From positions 1-64,000 of the forward strand of contig CAWINZ010000003.1 in assembly GCA_963837695.1 (NCBI GenBank): a DNA stretch of 64,000 nucleotides, given 5' to 3'. Shown here one piece after another: positions 42,272 to 49,670 of the stretch (its first letter is position 1; each line of letters opens with the position of its first letter). The position numbers were made by a program, and so were the translations under genes. The notes under the pieces are model-generated. The model did no database searches and was not told the origin of the DNA. It was given only the letters and a program-made list of their open reading frames with translations. The stretch is from VRUE01 sp963837695. GTDB lineage: Bacteria > Actinomycetota > Thermoleophilia > Solirubrobacterales > 70-9.

Positions 42272-43171
42272 GATCCAGCGGCTGGAGTCTGGAACCTGGT
42301 CCGCGAGCAGCACGGTGTCATTTCACGGGCACAGTTGCTTGCGCTCGGGATTGGCCCTCGCTCGATCGAACACCGCGTAAACAAGGGTCGCCTGCATCCA
42401 CTCTGGCGCGGTGTATATGCGGTCGGGCGACCGGAAGTCGACCAGAAGGGACGCTGGATGGGGGCTGTCCTCGCTTGTGGTCGGGAAGCGTTGCTGAGCC
42501 ACAGCAGCGCGGCTGCGCTCTGGGGTCTCACGCGGGTTCTCAACGCGACTGCGATCCATGTCACCCTGCCTCCAGGGCGATTTCTCCAGCGGCCGGGAAT
42601 CAAGTCGCATAGGCGCCGGGATCTGAGTTCGGAGCATCGACGCGACGTGGCGGGGATACCGGTGACGGACCCGATCTCCACCCTTGTCGATTTCGCTTCA
42701 TGCGCGCCGGAATGGCAGGTGGAACGGGCTATCAACGATGCTGATCGACTCGACCTGGTCGACCCCGAGGCTCTTCGTCGCATTGTTGCCGGGCTTGGAC
42801 CGCGGCCCGGCATGGCCTGTATGCGCCGGTTGCTCCACCTTGATGCCCTCACCGACACCGGCCTCGAGTCCCGGTTCTTAGCCATCGTGCGCGCAGCCAG
42901 CCTGCCTCTGCCCGAGACACAAGTCGTCGTGAACGGCTATCGGGTCGACTTCTACTGGCCGCACCTTGGGCTGGTGGTCGAGACGGATGGCTGGCGCTAT
43001 CACCGGACACCGGGAGAGCAGGCAAGCGACCACCGCCGCGACCAGGCGCACATGACCTCTGGCTTGACCACCGTGCGCTTCGGCGAAGATCAGATCCGCT
43101 ACAGGCCCGACGAAGTACGGCGGGCTCTGGCCGCAATCATCGCTCGTCTCGAAAAAGCCGCTGCCAGCTGA
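42248..43171 (+). CDS. DUF559 (Vsr-like) endonuclease with AbiEi-type N-terminal domain, bracketed by palindromes
   Basis: A 307-residue protein. HGVISRAQLLALGIGPRSIE and the following VNKGRLHPLWRGVYAVG form the AbiEi-like winged-helix domain (about 15-70). The C-terminus is a DUF559/Vsr-fold PD-(D/E)XK nuclease: NGYRVDFYWP (catalytic Asp about 231) and VVETDGWRYH (acidic Glu-x-Asp about 243). The start codon is in the loop of palindrome copy 2, and copy 3 begins 11 bases after the stop, in inverted orientation, so the gene and its repeats look like one unit of about 1 kb. Many actinobacteria carry multiple DUF559 genes of unknown role; a mobility role is inference. Confidence 0.82.
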   Translation: MIVGEKLQDPAAGVWNLVREQHGVISRAQLLALGIGPRSIEHRVNKGRLHPLWRGVYAVGRPEVDQKGRWMGAVLACGREALLSHSSAAALWGLTRVLNATAIHVTLPPGRFLQRPGIKSHRRRDLSSEHRRDVAGIPVTDPISTLVDFASCAPEWQVERAINDADRLDLVDPEALRRIVAGLGPRPGMACMRRLLHLDALTDTGLESRFLAIVRAASLPLPETQVVVNGYRVDFYWPHLGLVVETDGWRYHRTPGEQASDHRRDQAHMTSGLTTVRFGEDQIRYRPDEVRRALAAIIARLEKAAAS

Positions 43172-43182
43172 CAGCCGACCCG

Positions 43183-43232
43183 CGATGTTGCAGCTTTTCC
43201 CCCACGATGGGTGGGCCAATGCTGCAACATCG
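43183..43232. repeat. Palindrome, copy 3 (3' side of DUF559 gene)
   Basis: Left arm CGATGTTGCAGCTTTTCCCC plus CAC, right arm GTGGGCCAATGCTGCAACATCG; the outer 11 bp pair perfectly and the inner GTGGG/CCCAC too, with mismatches between and a 5-base GATGG loop. The CGATG extension is shared with copy 4. It lies between the DUF559 stop and the convergent methyltransferase. Confidence 0.88.
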
Positions 43233-43273
43233 GCGGCGAGGTGGGCTCGGCCGAGAGCGGGGGACGGGCTGGC

Positions 43274-44191
43274 TCAGGCCGGCTTGCGGGCGGAGAGGAG
43301 GAGGTTGTAGAAGAGCTCGGCGGGGAGGTGGGGCTCTAGGAGGCGGGTGTCGACCTTTTGCAGGGCGATGTAGCTGTTGAAGGCGAAGCGGCGCCAGCCC
43401 CAGGAGACCGAGTCGGGCTCGGCGCTGGACTCGACCGTGCGCAGGCCCCAGCCCCAGGCGTTGGCGAGCAGCTCCTCGCCGCCGACGCGTTGCTGTTCGA
43501 AGCCGCTGTCGCGCAGCAGGCGGCGCAGGTCGGCGGGGGCGAAGGCGTGGACGTCGACCTCGCCCTCGAGGGCGTGTCCGTGCGATTGCTCCATCTCGGC
43601 AACCGCGCGGGGGTGGGCGCCGACGAGGCGGCGCCAGGCGGGCGCGGCGATCATCCCGGCGCGCTTGGGCGCCGCCGCGAGGCGGTCGCCGTAACGGGAG
43701 GGCTCGCCGCAGAAGGCGATCGCGCCACCGGGCCGCAGCACGCGGAGGAATTCGGCGAAGGCACGCTCCAGGTCGGGAATGTGGTGTAGGACGGCGTGGC
43801 CGAAGACGAGGTCGAAGCTCTCGTCCTCGAAGGGAAGTTCCTCGGCCTCGGTCGCCACGGTCTCGGCTTCGAGCCCCAGGCCCGCGGCGGTCTCGGAGAG
43901 CCGCCGCAGCATTCCCGGCGAGATGTCGGTTGCCGTCAGCCGCTCGATCGTCCCCATCTGCAGCAGGTTGAGCGAGAAGTAGCCCGTTCCGGAGCCGATC
44001 TCGAGGGCGTCGGGGAAGCGCTCGCCGTCGAGGCTGCCAAGCGCCTTTGCCAGCTTTCCCCGCACCTGCTTCTGCCCGACGGCGCCGAAGTCGATGCCCC
44101 ACTTGGCGTCATATTCGCCCGCCGCCGCGTCGTGGTAGCGCGTGTTGACGTCCTTGATGTGCTCTGGAGTGGCGGTCGGTGCGGCAGGCAT
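43274..44191 (-). CDS. Class I SAM-dependent methyltransferase
   Basis: A 305-residue cytoplasmic methyltransferase. Motif I is DALEIGSGTGYFSLNLL (about 62-78), then TATDISPGMLRRL and a post-I AEELPFEDESFDLVFGHAVL, then LRPGGAIAF, all typical of the UbiE/Methyltransf_11 group. The C-terminal 130 residues carry family-specific helices (AHPRAVAEMEQSHGHALEGE). Substrate unknown. Divergent from another methyltransferase 28 bases away, so the two may act in one pathway. Confidence 0.85.
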   Translation of the reverse strand: MPAAPTATPEHIKDVNTRYHDAAAGEYDAKWGIDFGAVGQKQVRGKLAKALGSLDGERFPDALEIGSGTGYFSLNLLQMGTIERLTATDISPGMLRRLSETAAGLGLEAETVATEAEELPFEDESFDLVFGHAVLHHIPDLERAFAEFLRVLRPGGAIAFCGEPSRYGDRLAAAPKRAGMIAAPAWRRLVGAHPRAVAEMEQSHGHALEGEVDVHAFAPADLRRLLRDSGFEQQRVGGEELLANAWGWGLRTVESSAEPDSVSWGWRRFAFNSYIALQKVDTRLLEPHLPAELFYNLLLSARKPA

Positions 44192-44219
44192 CGGGCCGGG
44201 AACAATACGGTCCCGGTTC

Positions 44220-44981
44220 GTGACTCGCGAGTACGTCCAGGAGAACCAGCCCGCCGGGGTGCCGCCGCTGCCGCTGACCGGCGAGCGGACGCTGCCCGAC
44301 GTGCCGGAGGAGAACTACTGGTTCCGCCGCCACCTCGCCGTCTACGAGTGGATCGCGGCGCGGGTCGCCGGCCTGCGGGTCGTCGACATGGCCTGTGGGG
44401 AGGGCTACGGCTCCGACGTGCTGGCCGCGAGCGCGGCCGGCGTGGTCGGGGTCGACGCCAACCCGGAGGCGCACGAGCACGCACGGCTGCGCTATGTGCG
44501 ACCCAACCTGCGCTACGAGCGCGACCTGGTCGAGAGCTTCGCCGAGCCCTGCGACGCTGTCGTCTTCCTGCAGACGATCGAGCACGTCGAGGACGCCGGC
44601 GCGATCCTCGAGCACTTCAAGTCGATGCTGGCGCCGGGGGGCGTCGCCTACGTCTCCACCCCCAACCTGCTGACGCTGGCGCCCCCCGGCGCGGAGAAGT
44701 CCGACAACCCCTGGCACGTGCGCGAGTACCGCGCGGCGGAGTTCCGGGCGCTCTGCGAGGCACACTTCGAGCGGGTCGAGCTGCTCGGGCTCTTCCACAC
44801 GCGCAAGCTGCGCGCCCACGAGGTCGCGATCAAGCTGGGCTGGGACCACGTCCACAAGGGGCTGCGCCTGACCAAGCCCTTCTACGACCGCTTTACCCCG
44901 GCGATCGCCGCCTCGGACTTCGCTCTGCGCGGCGGCGACCTGGACCGGGCGTTGGACTTCCTCGCCGTCTGCCATGCGTAG
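44220..44981 (+). CDS. Class I SAM-dependent methyltransferase
   Basis: A 253-residue methyltransferase from GTG 44220; earlier in-frame codons overlap the divergent gene. Motif I is VVDMACGEGYGSDVLAA (about 48-64), then VDANPEAHEHA and LQTIEHVEDAG, followed by APGGVAYVSTPN. Related enzymes often lie in glycan or lipid gene clusters, and this one precedes GH57 and GT4 genes. Its stop at 44981 coincides with the start of an inverted-repeat element. Confidence 0.82.
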   Translation: MTREYVQENQPAGVPPLPLTGERTLPDVPEENYWFRRHLAVYEWIAARVAGLRVVDMACGEGYGSDVLAASAAGVVGVDANPEAHEHARLRYVRPNLRYERDLVESFAEPCDAVVFLQTIEHVEDAGAILEHFKSMLAPGGVAYVSTPNLLTLAPPGAEKSDNPWHVREYRAAEFRALCEAHFERVELLGLFHTRKLRAHEVAIKLGWDHVHKGLRLTKPFYDRFTPAIAASDFALRGGDLDRALDFLAVCHA

Positions 44982-45160
44982 GGGGGAGGGTCGGGTGTCC
45001 CACTCGGGCGCTGGGTTTTTCGCTGGGTGCCTCGGGGGCGGGAGGGACGGGTGTCCCAGTCGCGTGCTGGGTTTTTCGCCGGGCGGCTGCCCCTCTCTCG
45101 CTGAGCGGTTCTGGCGAAAAACATGACGCCGCTCGCGACTGGGACCCCCGTCCCTCCCGC
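44981..45160. repeat. Two-armed inverted-repeat element, copy A
   Basis: Two direct copies of an alpha arm (44981-45032 and 45036-45088, each ending GCTGGGTTTTTCGC), then a beta arm in inverted orientation (45111-45160, starting CTGGCGAAAAACATGACGCC). The outer 27 bases of the second alpha arm (GCGGGAGGGACGGG-N-GTCCCAGTCGCG) pair with the beta arm at 26 positions. The GH57 start codon lies inside the beta arm. Same family as 56069-56196. Confidence 0.85.
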
Positions 45161-46571
45161 TATTGGAAGCAGCGCCGGGGATCTGGCGATCGTTCTTCAT
45201 TCGCACATGCCCTACGTCGAGGGGTTCGGGACCTATCCATTTGGGGAGGAGTGGCTCTTTGACGCGGTAATCCGCTCATACCTGCCTGTGCTGGAGGTGG
45301 CTGAGCAGCTGACGATGACCGTGACGCCGGTGTTGGCCGATCAGCTGGAAGACCCTGGGGCGGCTGAGAGATTGCGGCGGTTCTTGATCGAGTGGCGGAT
45401 CGGGGCGGCGGAGGCGGATGCTCCCGAGGTGGCACCCGAGTGCCGGGCCGCTTGCGAGGGGGAGCTGGCGCGCTACCGGCGCGCGCTGGAGCTGCTGGAT
45501 GCGGTTGGTGGGGATCCCCTGCGGCCGTTCCAGGACGCGGCGGGTGAAGGGCGGATCGCCCTCGCCGCTTCGGCGGCCACGCACGCGGTGCTGCCGATGC
45601 TGGCGACCCGCGCCGGGCTGCGGTTGCAGCTCGACGCCGGCATTCGCTCGCACCGCCGCCGCTTCGGCTGGGACGGCGGCTTCTGGCTCCCCGAGTGCGC
45701 CTACACGCCGGGGCTGGAGCACCGGCTGGCCGAGCAAGGGGTGGGCTGGTTCTGCGTCGACCAGAGCGCACACGCTGAGGAGCCGTTGGACGCTCTGACC
45801 CCTCTTGCCACCGATGCCGCCCCGGTCGCGCTGCCGATCGACTGGGAGGCGATCCAGTGGCTCTGGTCGCTGGACGGCTACCCCTCCGACCCGGCCCACG
45901 CGCAGTTCGCGGGCAAATCGCTGCGCGGGGTGCGGATCTGGAAGGTCGGCGGCGGGGCCTATGAGCCGGCGGCCGCCGAGGCGGTGGCACGCCGTCAGGC
46001 GGGGGAGTTCCTCGCGGCGATCGCGGCACGCCTGCGCGACTTCGCCGCGCAGCGCGGCCGCCGCGGCCTGATCGTCTTCGCGATCGACACCGAGCTGCTC
46101 GGGCACTGGTGGTCTGAGGGCGCGGTCTGGCTGCGCGAAGTGCTCGCCGACGCCGCCGCGGCCGGCGTCCGCCTGCTCACCGCGCCGCAGGCCCTGGCCG
46201 AGCACGAGCCGGTCGAGCGGCCGCTGTTCGGCTCGACCTGGGGGGAGGACAAGGACCTGCGGACGTGGGACTCCGCGCCGGTCGCCGACCTCGCGTGGGG
46301 CGCTCGGCGCCTGGAGTTGCGCCTGCTGCGCGCACTCGCGCAGGGTCTGCGCGGGCCCGGCGCGCTGCGGGCGGCGCGCGAGCTGCTCGCCGTCCAGGCA
46401 AGCGACTGGGCCTTCCTCGACAAGCGCGGCCAGGCGGGCGACTATCCCTTCCGCCGAGTGACCGATCACGCCGAGGCGTTGCTGGAGGCCATAGACTTCC
46501 CCGCCAGCAGCGACCCGCGTATGCGAGCCCTAGCCCCGGACCTGAGCCTCGCTCCCCTGTTGGAGCCCTAG
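45123..46571 (+). CDS. GH57-family glycoside hydrolase (glucan branching enzyme-like)
   Basis: A 482-residue GH57 protein. LHSHMPYVEG starts the barrel, WLPECAY holds the catalytic Glu and AIDTELLGHWW the catalytic Asp, as in GH57 1,4-alpha-glucan branching enzymes. The length is close to that subgroup. The first 17 residues (TPLATGTPVPPAIGSS) come from the repeat element and align with nothing expected; no better start and no Shine-Dalgarno is visible, so the true start may be a rarer codon nearer GDLAIVLHSH. Followed 12 bases later by a GT4 gene: likely an alpha-glucan (glycogen or methylglucose) pathway. Confidence 0.87.
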   Translation: MTPLATGTPVPPAIGSSAGDLAIVLHSHMPYVEGFGTYPFGEEWLFDAVIRSYLPVLEVAEQLTMTVTPVLADQLEDPGAAERLRRFLIEWRIGAAEADAPEVAPECRAACEGELARYRRALELLDAVGGDPLRPFQDAAGEGRIALAASAATHAVLPMLATRAGLRLQLDAGIRSHRRRFGWDGGFWLPECAYTPGLEHRLAEQGVGWFCVDQSAHAEEPLDALTPLATDAAPVALPIDWEAIQWLWSLDGYPSDPAHAQFAGKSLRGVRIWKVGGGAYEPAAAEAVARRQAGEFLAAIAARLRDFAAQRGRRGLIVFAIDTELLGHWWSEGAVWLREVLADAAAAGVRLLTAPQALAEHEPVERPLFGSTWGEDKDLRTWDSAPVADLAWGARRLELRLLRALAQGLRGPGALRAARELLAVQASDWAFLDKRGQAGDYPFRRVTDHAEALLEAIDFPASSDPRMRALAPDLSLAPLLEP

Positions 46572-46583
46572 ATCTCCGCCGAG

Positions 46584-47783
46584 ATGACGCGCATATTGAT
46601 CCTCTCCTGGGAGTACCCGCCGCTGATCGAGGGCGGCCTGGCGCGGCACGTGCGCAAGCTCTCCGAGGCCTTGGTCGAGCGCGACGTAGAGGTCCACGTC
46701 CTGACCCGCGGCGGTGAGGAGTCGCCGGCCGAGGAGCGCCGCGCCGGCGTCCACATCCACCGCATCCGCGAGCCCCGGCGCCCCACGGAGCTGGGCGAGT
46801 TCGTCGCCTGGGTCGAGCGGATGAACTCCGACATGCTCGCCGCCGGGGTCGAGCTCGGCGACCGCCACAGCTTCGACCTCGTGCACGGCCACGACTGGCT
46901 GGTCGCCAACGCCTGCGACCACCTGGCCAAGCGCTTCGAGGCGCCCCTCGTGACGACGATTCACGCCACCGAGCACGGCCGCCACCAGGGTTGGGTCGAC
47001 AAGCACCCGCAGAGCTACATCCACGGGGTCGAGCGCTGGATCACCAACCGCTCGGAGCGCACGATCGCCTGCTCGCACTACATGCGCGAGCAGATCGTCG
47101 ACATCTTCGGGGTCGAGGAGGAGCGGGTCAGCGTGATCCCCAACGGGATCGATCCCGACGACCTCCCGGTCCAGGACCCGGCCGAGCTGAGGCGGATGCG
47201 GGCCGAGTTCGCGGCGCCCGAGGAGAAGCTGGTCCTGCTGATCGGGCGGCTGGTCTACGAGAAGGGCTTCCAGCTCGCCCTGGAGGCGATGCCGCGGGTG
47301 ATCGCGGAGGCGCCGGGAACGCGCTTCCTGGTCGCCGGCTCCGGCACCCACGAGGAAGAGCTGCACCGCCAGGCCGAGGAGCTGGGCCTGATGGAGCACG
47401 GCACATTCCTCGGCTGGATCGGCGACGACGTCCTCCACTCGCTCTACCGGATCGCCGACCTGACCGTGGTGCCCTCGATCTATGAGCCCTTCGGGCTGGT
47501 CGCGCTGGAGGCGATGGCCTCGGAATGCCCCTGCATCGTCGCCGACACCGGGGGACTGCGCGAGGTGGTCCCGCACGACGAGGTCGGCTTGCGCTTCCGG
47601 CCCCACGACGCCGAAGCCCTGGCCGAGGTCGCGATCCGCGTCCTGCGCGACGACGAGCTCGGCCAGAGCCTCGTCGCCGAAGCCTACGAGCACCTGCGCC
47701 GCTTCGACTGGGGCGACGTCGCCGAGCGGACCGCGGCTATCTACTCAGACTTGGCAGGCGATCCGAGTCTGGGGCGCGCGTAG
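46584..47783 (+). CDS. GT4-family glycosyltransferase (actinobacterial glycogen synthase-like)
   Basis: A 399-residue GT-B enzyme. ILSWEYPPLIEGGLARHV is the N-terminal nucleotide-sugar domain entry with the GG loop; VSVIPNGID and LLIGRLVYEKGFQLALEAM follow, and YEPFGLVALEAMA is the E-x7-E motif that holds the donor. Similar actinobacterial proteins make alpha-1,4-glucan using ADP- or GDP-glucose. Paired with the GH57 branching enzyme. Its stop codon lies within a 16-bp inverted repeat that ends just past the stop of the convergent XRE gene. Confidence 0.87.
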   Translation: MTRILILSWEYPPLIEGGLARHVRKLSEALVERDVEVHVLTRGGEESPAEERRAGVHIHRIREPRRPTELGEFVAWVERMNSDMLAAGVELGDRHSFDLVHGHDWLVANACDHLAKRFEAPLVTTIHATEHGRHQGWVDKHPQSYIHGVERWITNRSERTIACSHYMREQIVDIFGVEEERVSVIPNGIDPDDLPVQDPAELRRMRAEFAAPEEKLVLLIGRLVYEKGFQLALEAMPRVIAEAPGTRFLVAGSGTHEEELHRQAEELGLMEHGTFLGWIGDDVLHSLYRIADLTVVPSIYEPFGLVALEAMASECPCIVADTGGLREVVPHDEVGLRFRPHDAEALAEVAIRVLRDDELGQSLVAEAYEHLRRFDWGDVAERTAAIYSDLAGDPSLGRA

Positions 47784-47872
47784 CCAAGCAGATCAAGGAC
47801 GCAGGGAGCGTGGCGTGCTCTGCACGCGAGCGACCGAGGACGCCGATATGCGCAGTGCTACGCGCGCCCCAG
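47769..47872. repeat. 16-bp inverted repeat joining two convergent stops
   Basis: CTGGGGCGCGCGTAGC (47769-47784) and GCTACGCGCGCCCCAG (47857-47872) are perfect complements 72 bases apart; the gap contains an inner GCGTGC/GCACGC hairpin. The left arm includes the GT4 stop codon and the right arm ends two bases before the XRE stop. It could be a bidirectional terminator or a structured RNA. Confidence 0.75.
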
Positions 47873-47874
47873 GC

Positions 47875-48153
47875 TTAATTCGACTGGGGGTCGCCCTTGG
47901 GGGCGATCGAGAAGCTGCCGCTTGTCGTGTTGCCCGGCGTCCACTCGATGCCTTCGATCAGCTCGACCGGGGGGACCTGCAGGGCGCTGGAGATTTTGAT
48001 CAGCGTGTCGATGCGGGGGACGCGGGCGCCGCGCTCGAGCAGGCCGATCTCGGTGCGGTGCAGCGACGAGCGCAGGCCGAGCTCTTCCTGGGACAGGCCG
48101 GCGCGCCGCCGGCATCGGCGTAGGTTCTCGCCGAAGCGTCGGGCGACGTCCAT
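47875..48153 (-). CDS. XRE-family transcriptional regulator
   Basis: A 92-residue protein with a Cro/CI helix-turn-helix (RFGENLRRCRRRAGLSQEEL ... HRTEIGLLERGARVPRIDTL) and a short tail. Start ATG 48153. TTGTCTGC at 48172-48179, close to its start, and the inverted copy GCAGACAA at 48275-48282 near the vapBC promoter may be its sites. Targets unknown. Confidence 0.82.
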   Translation of the reverse strand: MDVARRFGENLRRCRRRAGLSQEELGLRSSLHRTEIGLLERGARVPRIDTLIKISSALQVPPVELIEGIEWTPGNTTSGSFSIAPKGDPQSN

Positions 48154-48291
48154 CGCCGGGATTCTCTTGTCTGCGAGCGCAAGTATCTACAGCCGCCAAT
48201 CGGGAGAGGCCGAGTCTCTGCGGTGGAAGCGCATTGTGTCACAGACAATAGCGCGCAGATCTGATATAAAGATTGCAGACAACAAGCCACT

Positions 48292-48316
48292 GGTGTAATC
48301 GGCGTACGATTACACC
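48292..48316. promoter_or_regulatory. vapBC operator
   Basis: GGTGTAATC-GGCGTAC-GATTACACC, perfect 9-bp arms, ending directly before the vapB ATG at 48317. Typical of autoregulated toxin-antitoxin operons. No Shine-Dalgarno is present. Confidence 0.7.
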
Positions 48317-48595
48317 ATGGCGCTCAACATCAAGGACCAGGAGACGGAGAAATTGGCTGCGGAGGTGGCAGAGCTGACGGGGGACAGCAAGACCGGGGCC
48401 GTGCGCGAGGCGCTGCGGGAGAAACGAGATCGGTTGGAGTTCCAGCGGGGGGGAAGCAAAGAGAAACGGCGTCGAGATCTTCGGCGGTTCATGGAGACCG
48501 AGATCTGGCCACATATCCCGGACGAGCTACGGGGCAAATCGATAACCAAGGCCGAACGAGAAGAGATCCTTGGCTACGGACCGGAGGGATATTGA
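48317..48595 (+). CDS. vapB: VapB-family antitoxin (Rv0623/PSK type)
   Basis: A 92-residue antitoxin. ALNIKDQETEKLAAEVAELT followed by KTGAVREALREK is the ribbon-helix-helix of the Rv0623-like VapB group. The C-terminus (WPHIPDELRGKSITKAEREE ... GYGPEGY) is the toxin-binding part with the usual ILGYG-x-xGY ending. It overlaps vapC by four bases (TTGA), and a 25-base palindrome abuts its ATG. Confidence 0.88.
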   Translation: MALNIKDQETEKLAAEVAELTGDSKTGAVREALREKRDRLEFQRGGSKEKRRRDLRRFMETEIWPHIPDELRGKSITKAEREEILGYGPEGY

Positions 48596-48984
48596 TTCTC
48601 GACAGCTCGGCAGTTGTGTCGATGATCATCGAGGAGCCGGGTCACGAGCGTCTACTCGACGCAACGGCGGATGCGGCTGAAGTCTCGATCGGGGCGCCGA
48701 CCCTGGTGGAGGTTGAGATGGTGATGATCGGTCGGTCCGGCTCGCGGGGGCAGTCGCTCGTCGCGCAATTCTTGGAGCGGAACGACGTTGAAGTGATTGC
48801 CTTCGACGAAGCGCAGCGACGAGCGGCCGCAGATGCCTTCATCAGCTACGGCAAGGGCCGTCACCCGGCTGCCTTGAACTACGGCGACTGCATGACCTAT
48901 GCGACCGCTCGGGTCACCGACCACCCGCTGCTTTTCATTGGCAAAGACTTTGCCAAGACGGATCTGGTCCCGGCGCTGCCGTAA
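48592..48984 (+). CDS. vapC: VapC-family PIN-domain toxin
   Basis: A 130-residue PIN ribonuclease: ILDSSAVVSMI (Asp3), PTLVEVEMV (Glu about 42), ALNYGDCMTYATA (Asp about 98) and FIGKDFAKTD (Asp about 116 and 121). All four acidic positions are kept. TTG start inside the vapB stop. This is a different VapC subgroup from the one at 21162. Confidence 0.9.
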   Translation: MILDSSAVVSMIIEEPGHERLLDATADAAEVSIGAPTLVEVEMVMIGRSGSRGQSLVAQFLERNDVEVIAFDEAQRRAAADAFISYGKGRHPAALNYGDCMTYATARVTDHPLLFIGKDFAKTDLVPALP

Positions 48985-49653
48985 TCACTCAGGCCGCGGC
49001 AGTGTGGTCCAAGCCTCCGGGTCGGGCTCGACCGGATCGGGCCACTTGAGCTGCTCCGGCGCGTCGCGCATGCGCACGATCCTCGCCGGGACGCCGGCGA
49101 CGACGGCGTTGGCCGGCACGTCCTTGGTGACGACCGAGTTGGTGCCGACGATCGAGTTGTCGCCGACGCTGACGCCGCGCAGGATGCAGGCCCCGTAACC
49201 GATCCAGACGTTGGAGCCGACCTCGACCTCGCGGGTGTAGATGCCCTGTTGGCGGATCGGCCGCTCGACCTCGACCACGCCGTGATCGAAGTCGATGAAC
49301 ATCGCCCGGTCGGCGATCACGCACTGCTCGCCGATCCGCACCCGCTTGTAAGCGGAGATCGTGCACTCCTGTCCCATCACGGTCTTGGCGCCGATCTCGA
49401 CCACGCCCTCGTGGCAGCGGATCTTGGTGCCTTCGCCGATCCAGACGAAGCGGCCGAAGTCGACCCGCCCCTTGTCGCCGACCTGAAGTTCGAGGCCGCT
49501 GCCGAGAAAGAGCGGCCCGTCGGTGCGCCAGCGCCAGCCGGCACGGGTGAGGAAGCGGCGCCACAGGTAGCGCAGCGCCAGCAGCCCGTAGCCGGGCGTC
49601 AGCATGCCGTTGCGGGCGCAGAAGCGGAGGAATCGGATCACGGCCGGGCGCAC
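48985..49653 (-). CDS. Hexapeptide-repeat acyltransferase
   Basis: About 222 residues from GTG 49653; the longer TTG start at 49671 would overlap the divergent meaB start. A left-handed beta-helix runs from about 65 to 195 (VDFGRFVWIGEGTKIRCHEG, VGSNVWIGYGACILRGVSVG, VGDNSIVGTNSVVTKDVPAN), with IDFDHG as the probable catalytic His region. The N-terminal 50 residues are basic and aromatic. Members acetylate or acylate sugars on surface polysaccharides; the substrate is unknown. Confidence 0.85.
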   Translation of the reverse strand: MRPAVIRFLRFCARNGMLTPGYGLLALRYLWRRFLTRAGWRWRTDGPLFLGSGLELQVGDKGRVDFGRFVWIGEGTKIRCHEGVVEIGAKTVMGQECTISAYKRVRIGEQCVIADRAMFIDFDHGVVEVERPIRQQGIYTREVEVGSNVWIGYGACILRGVSVGDNSIVGTNSVVTKDVPANAVVAGVPARIVRMRDAPEQLKWPDPVEPDPEAWTTLPRPE

Positions 49654-49670
49654 TTTAGACTGGCGCAGCA

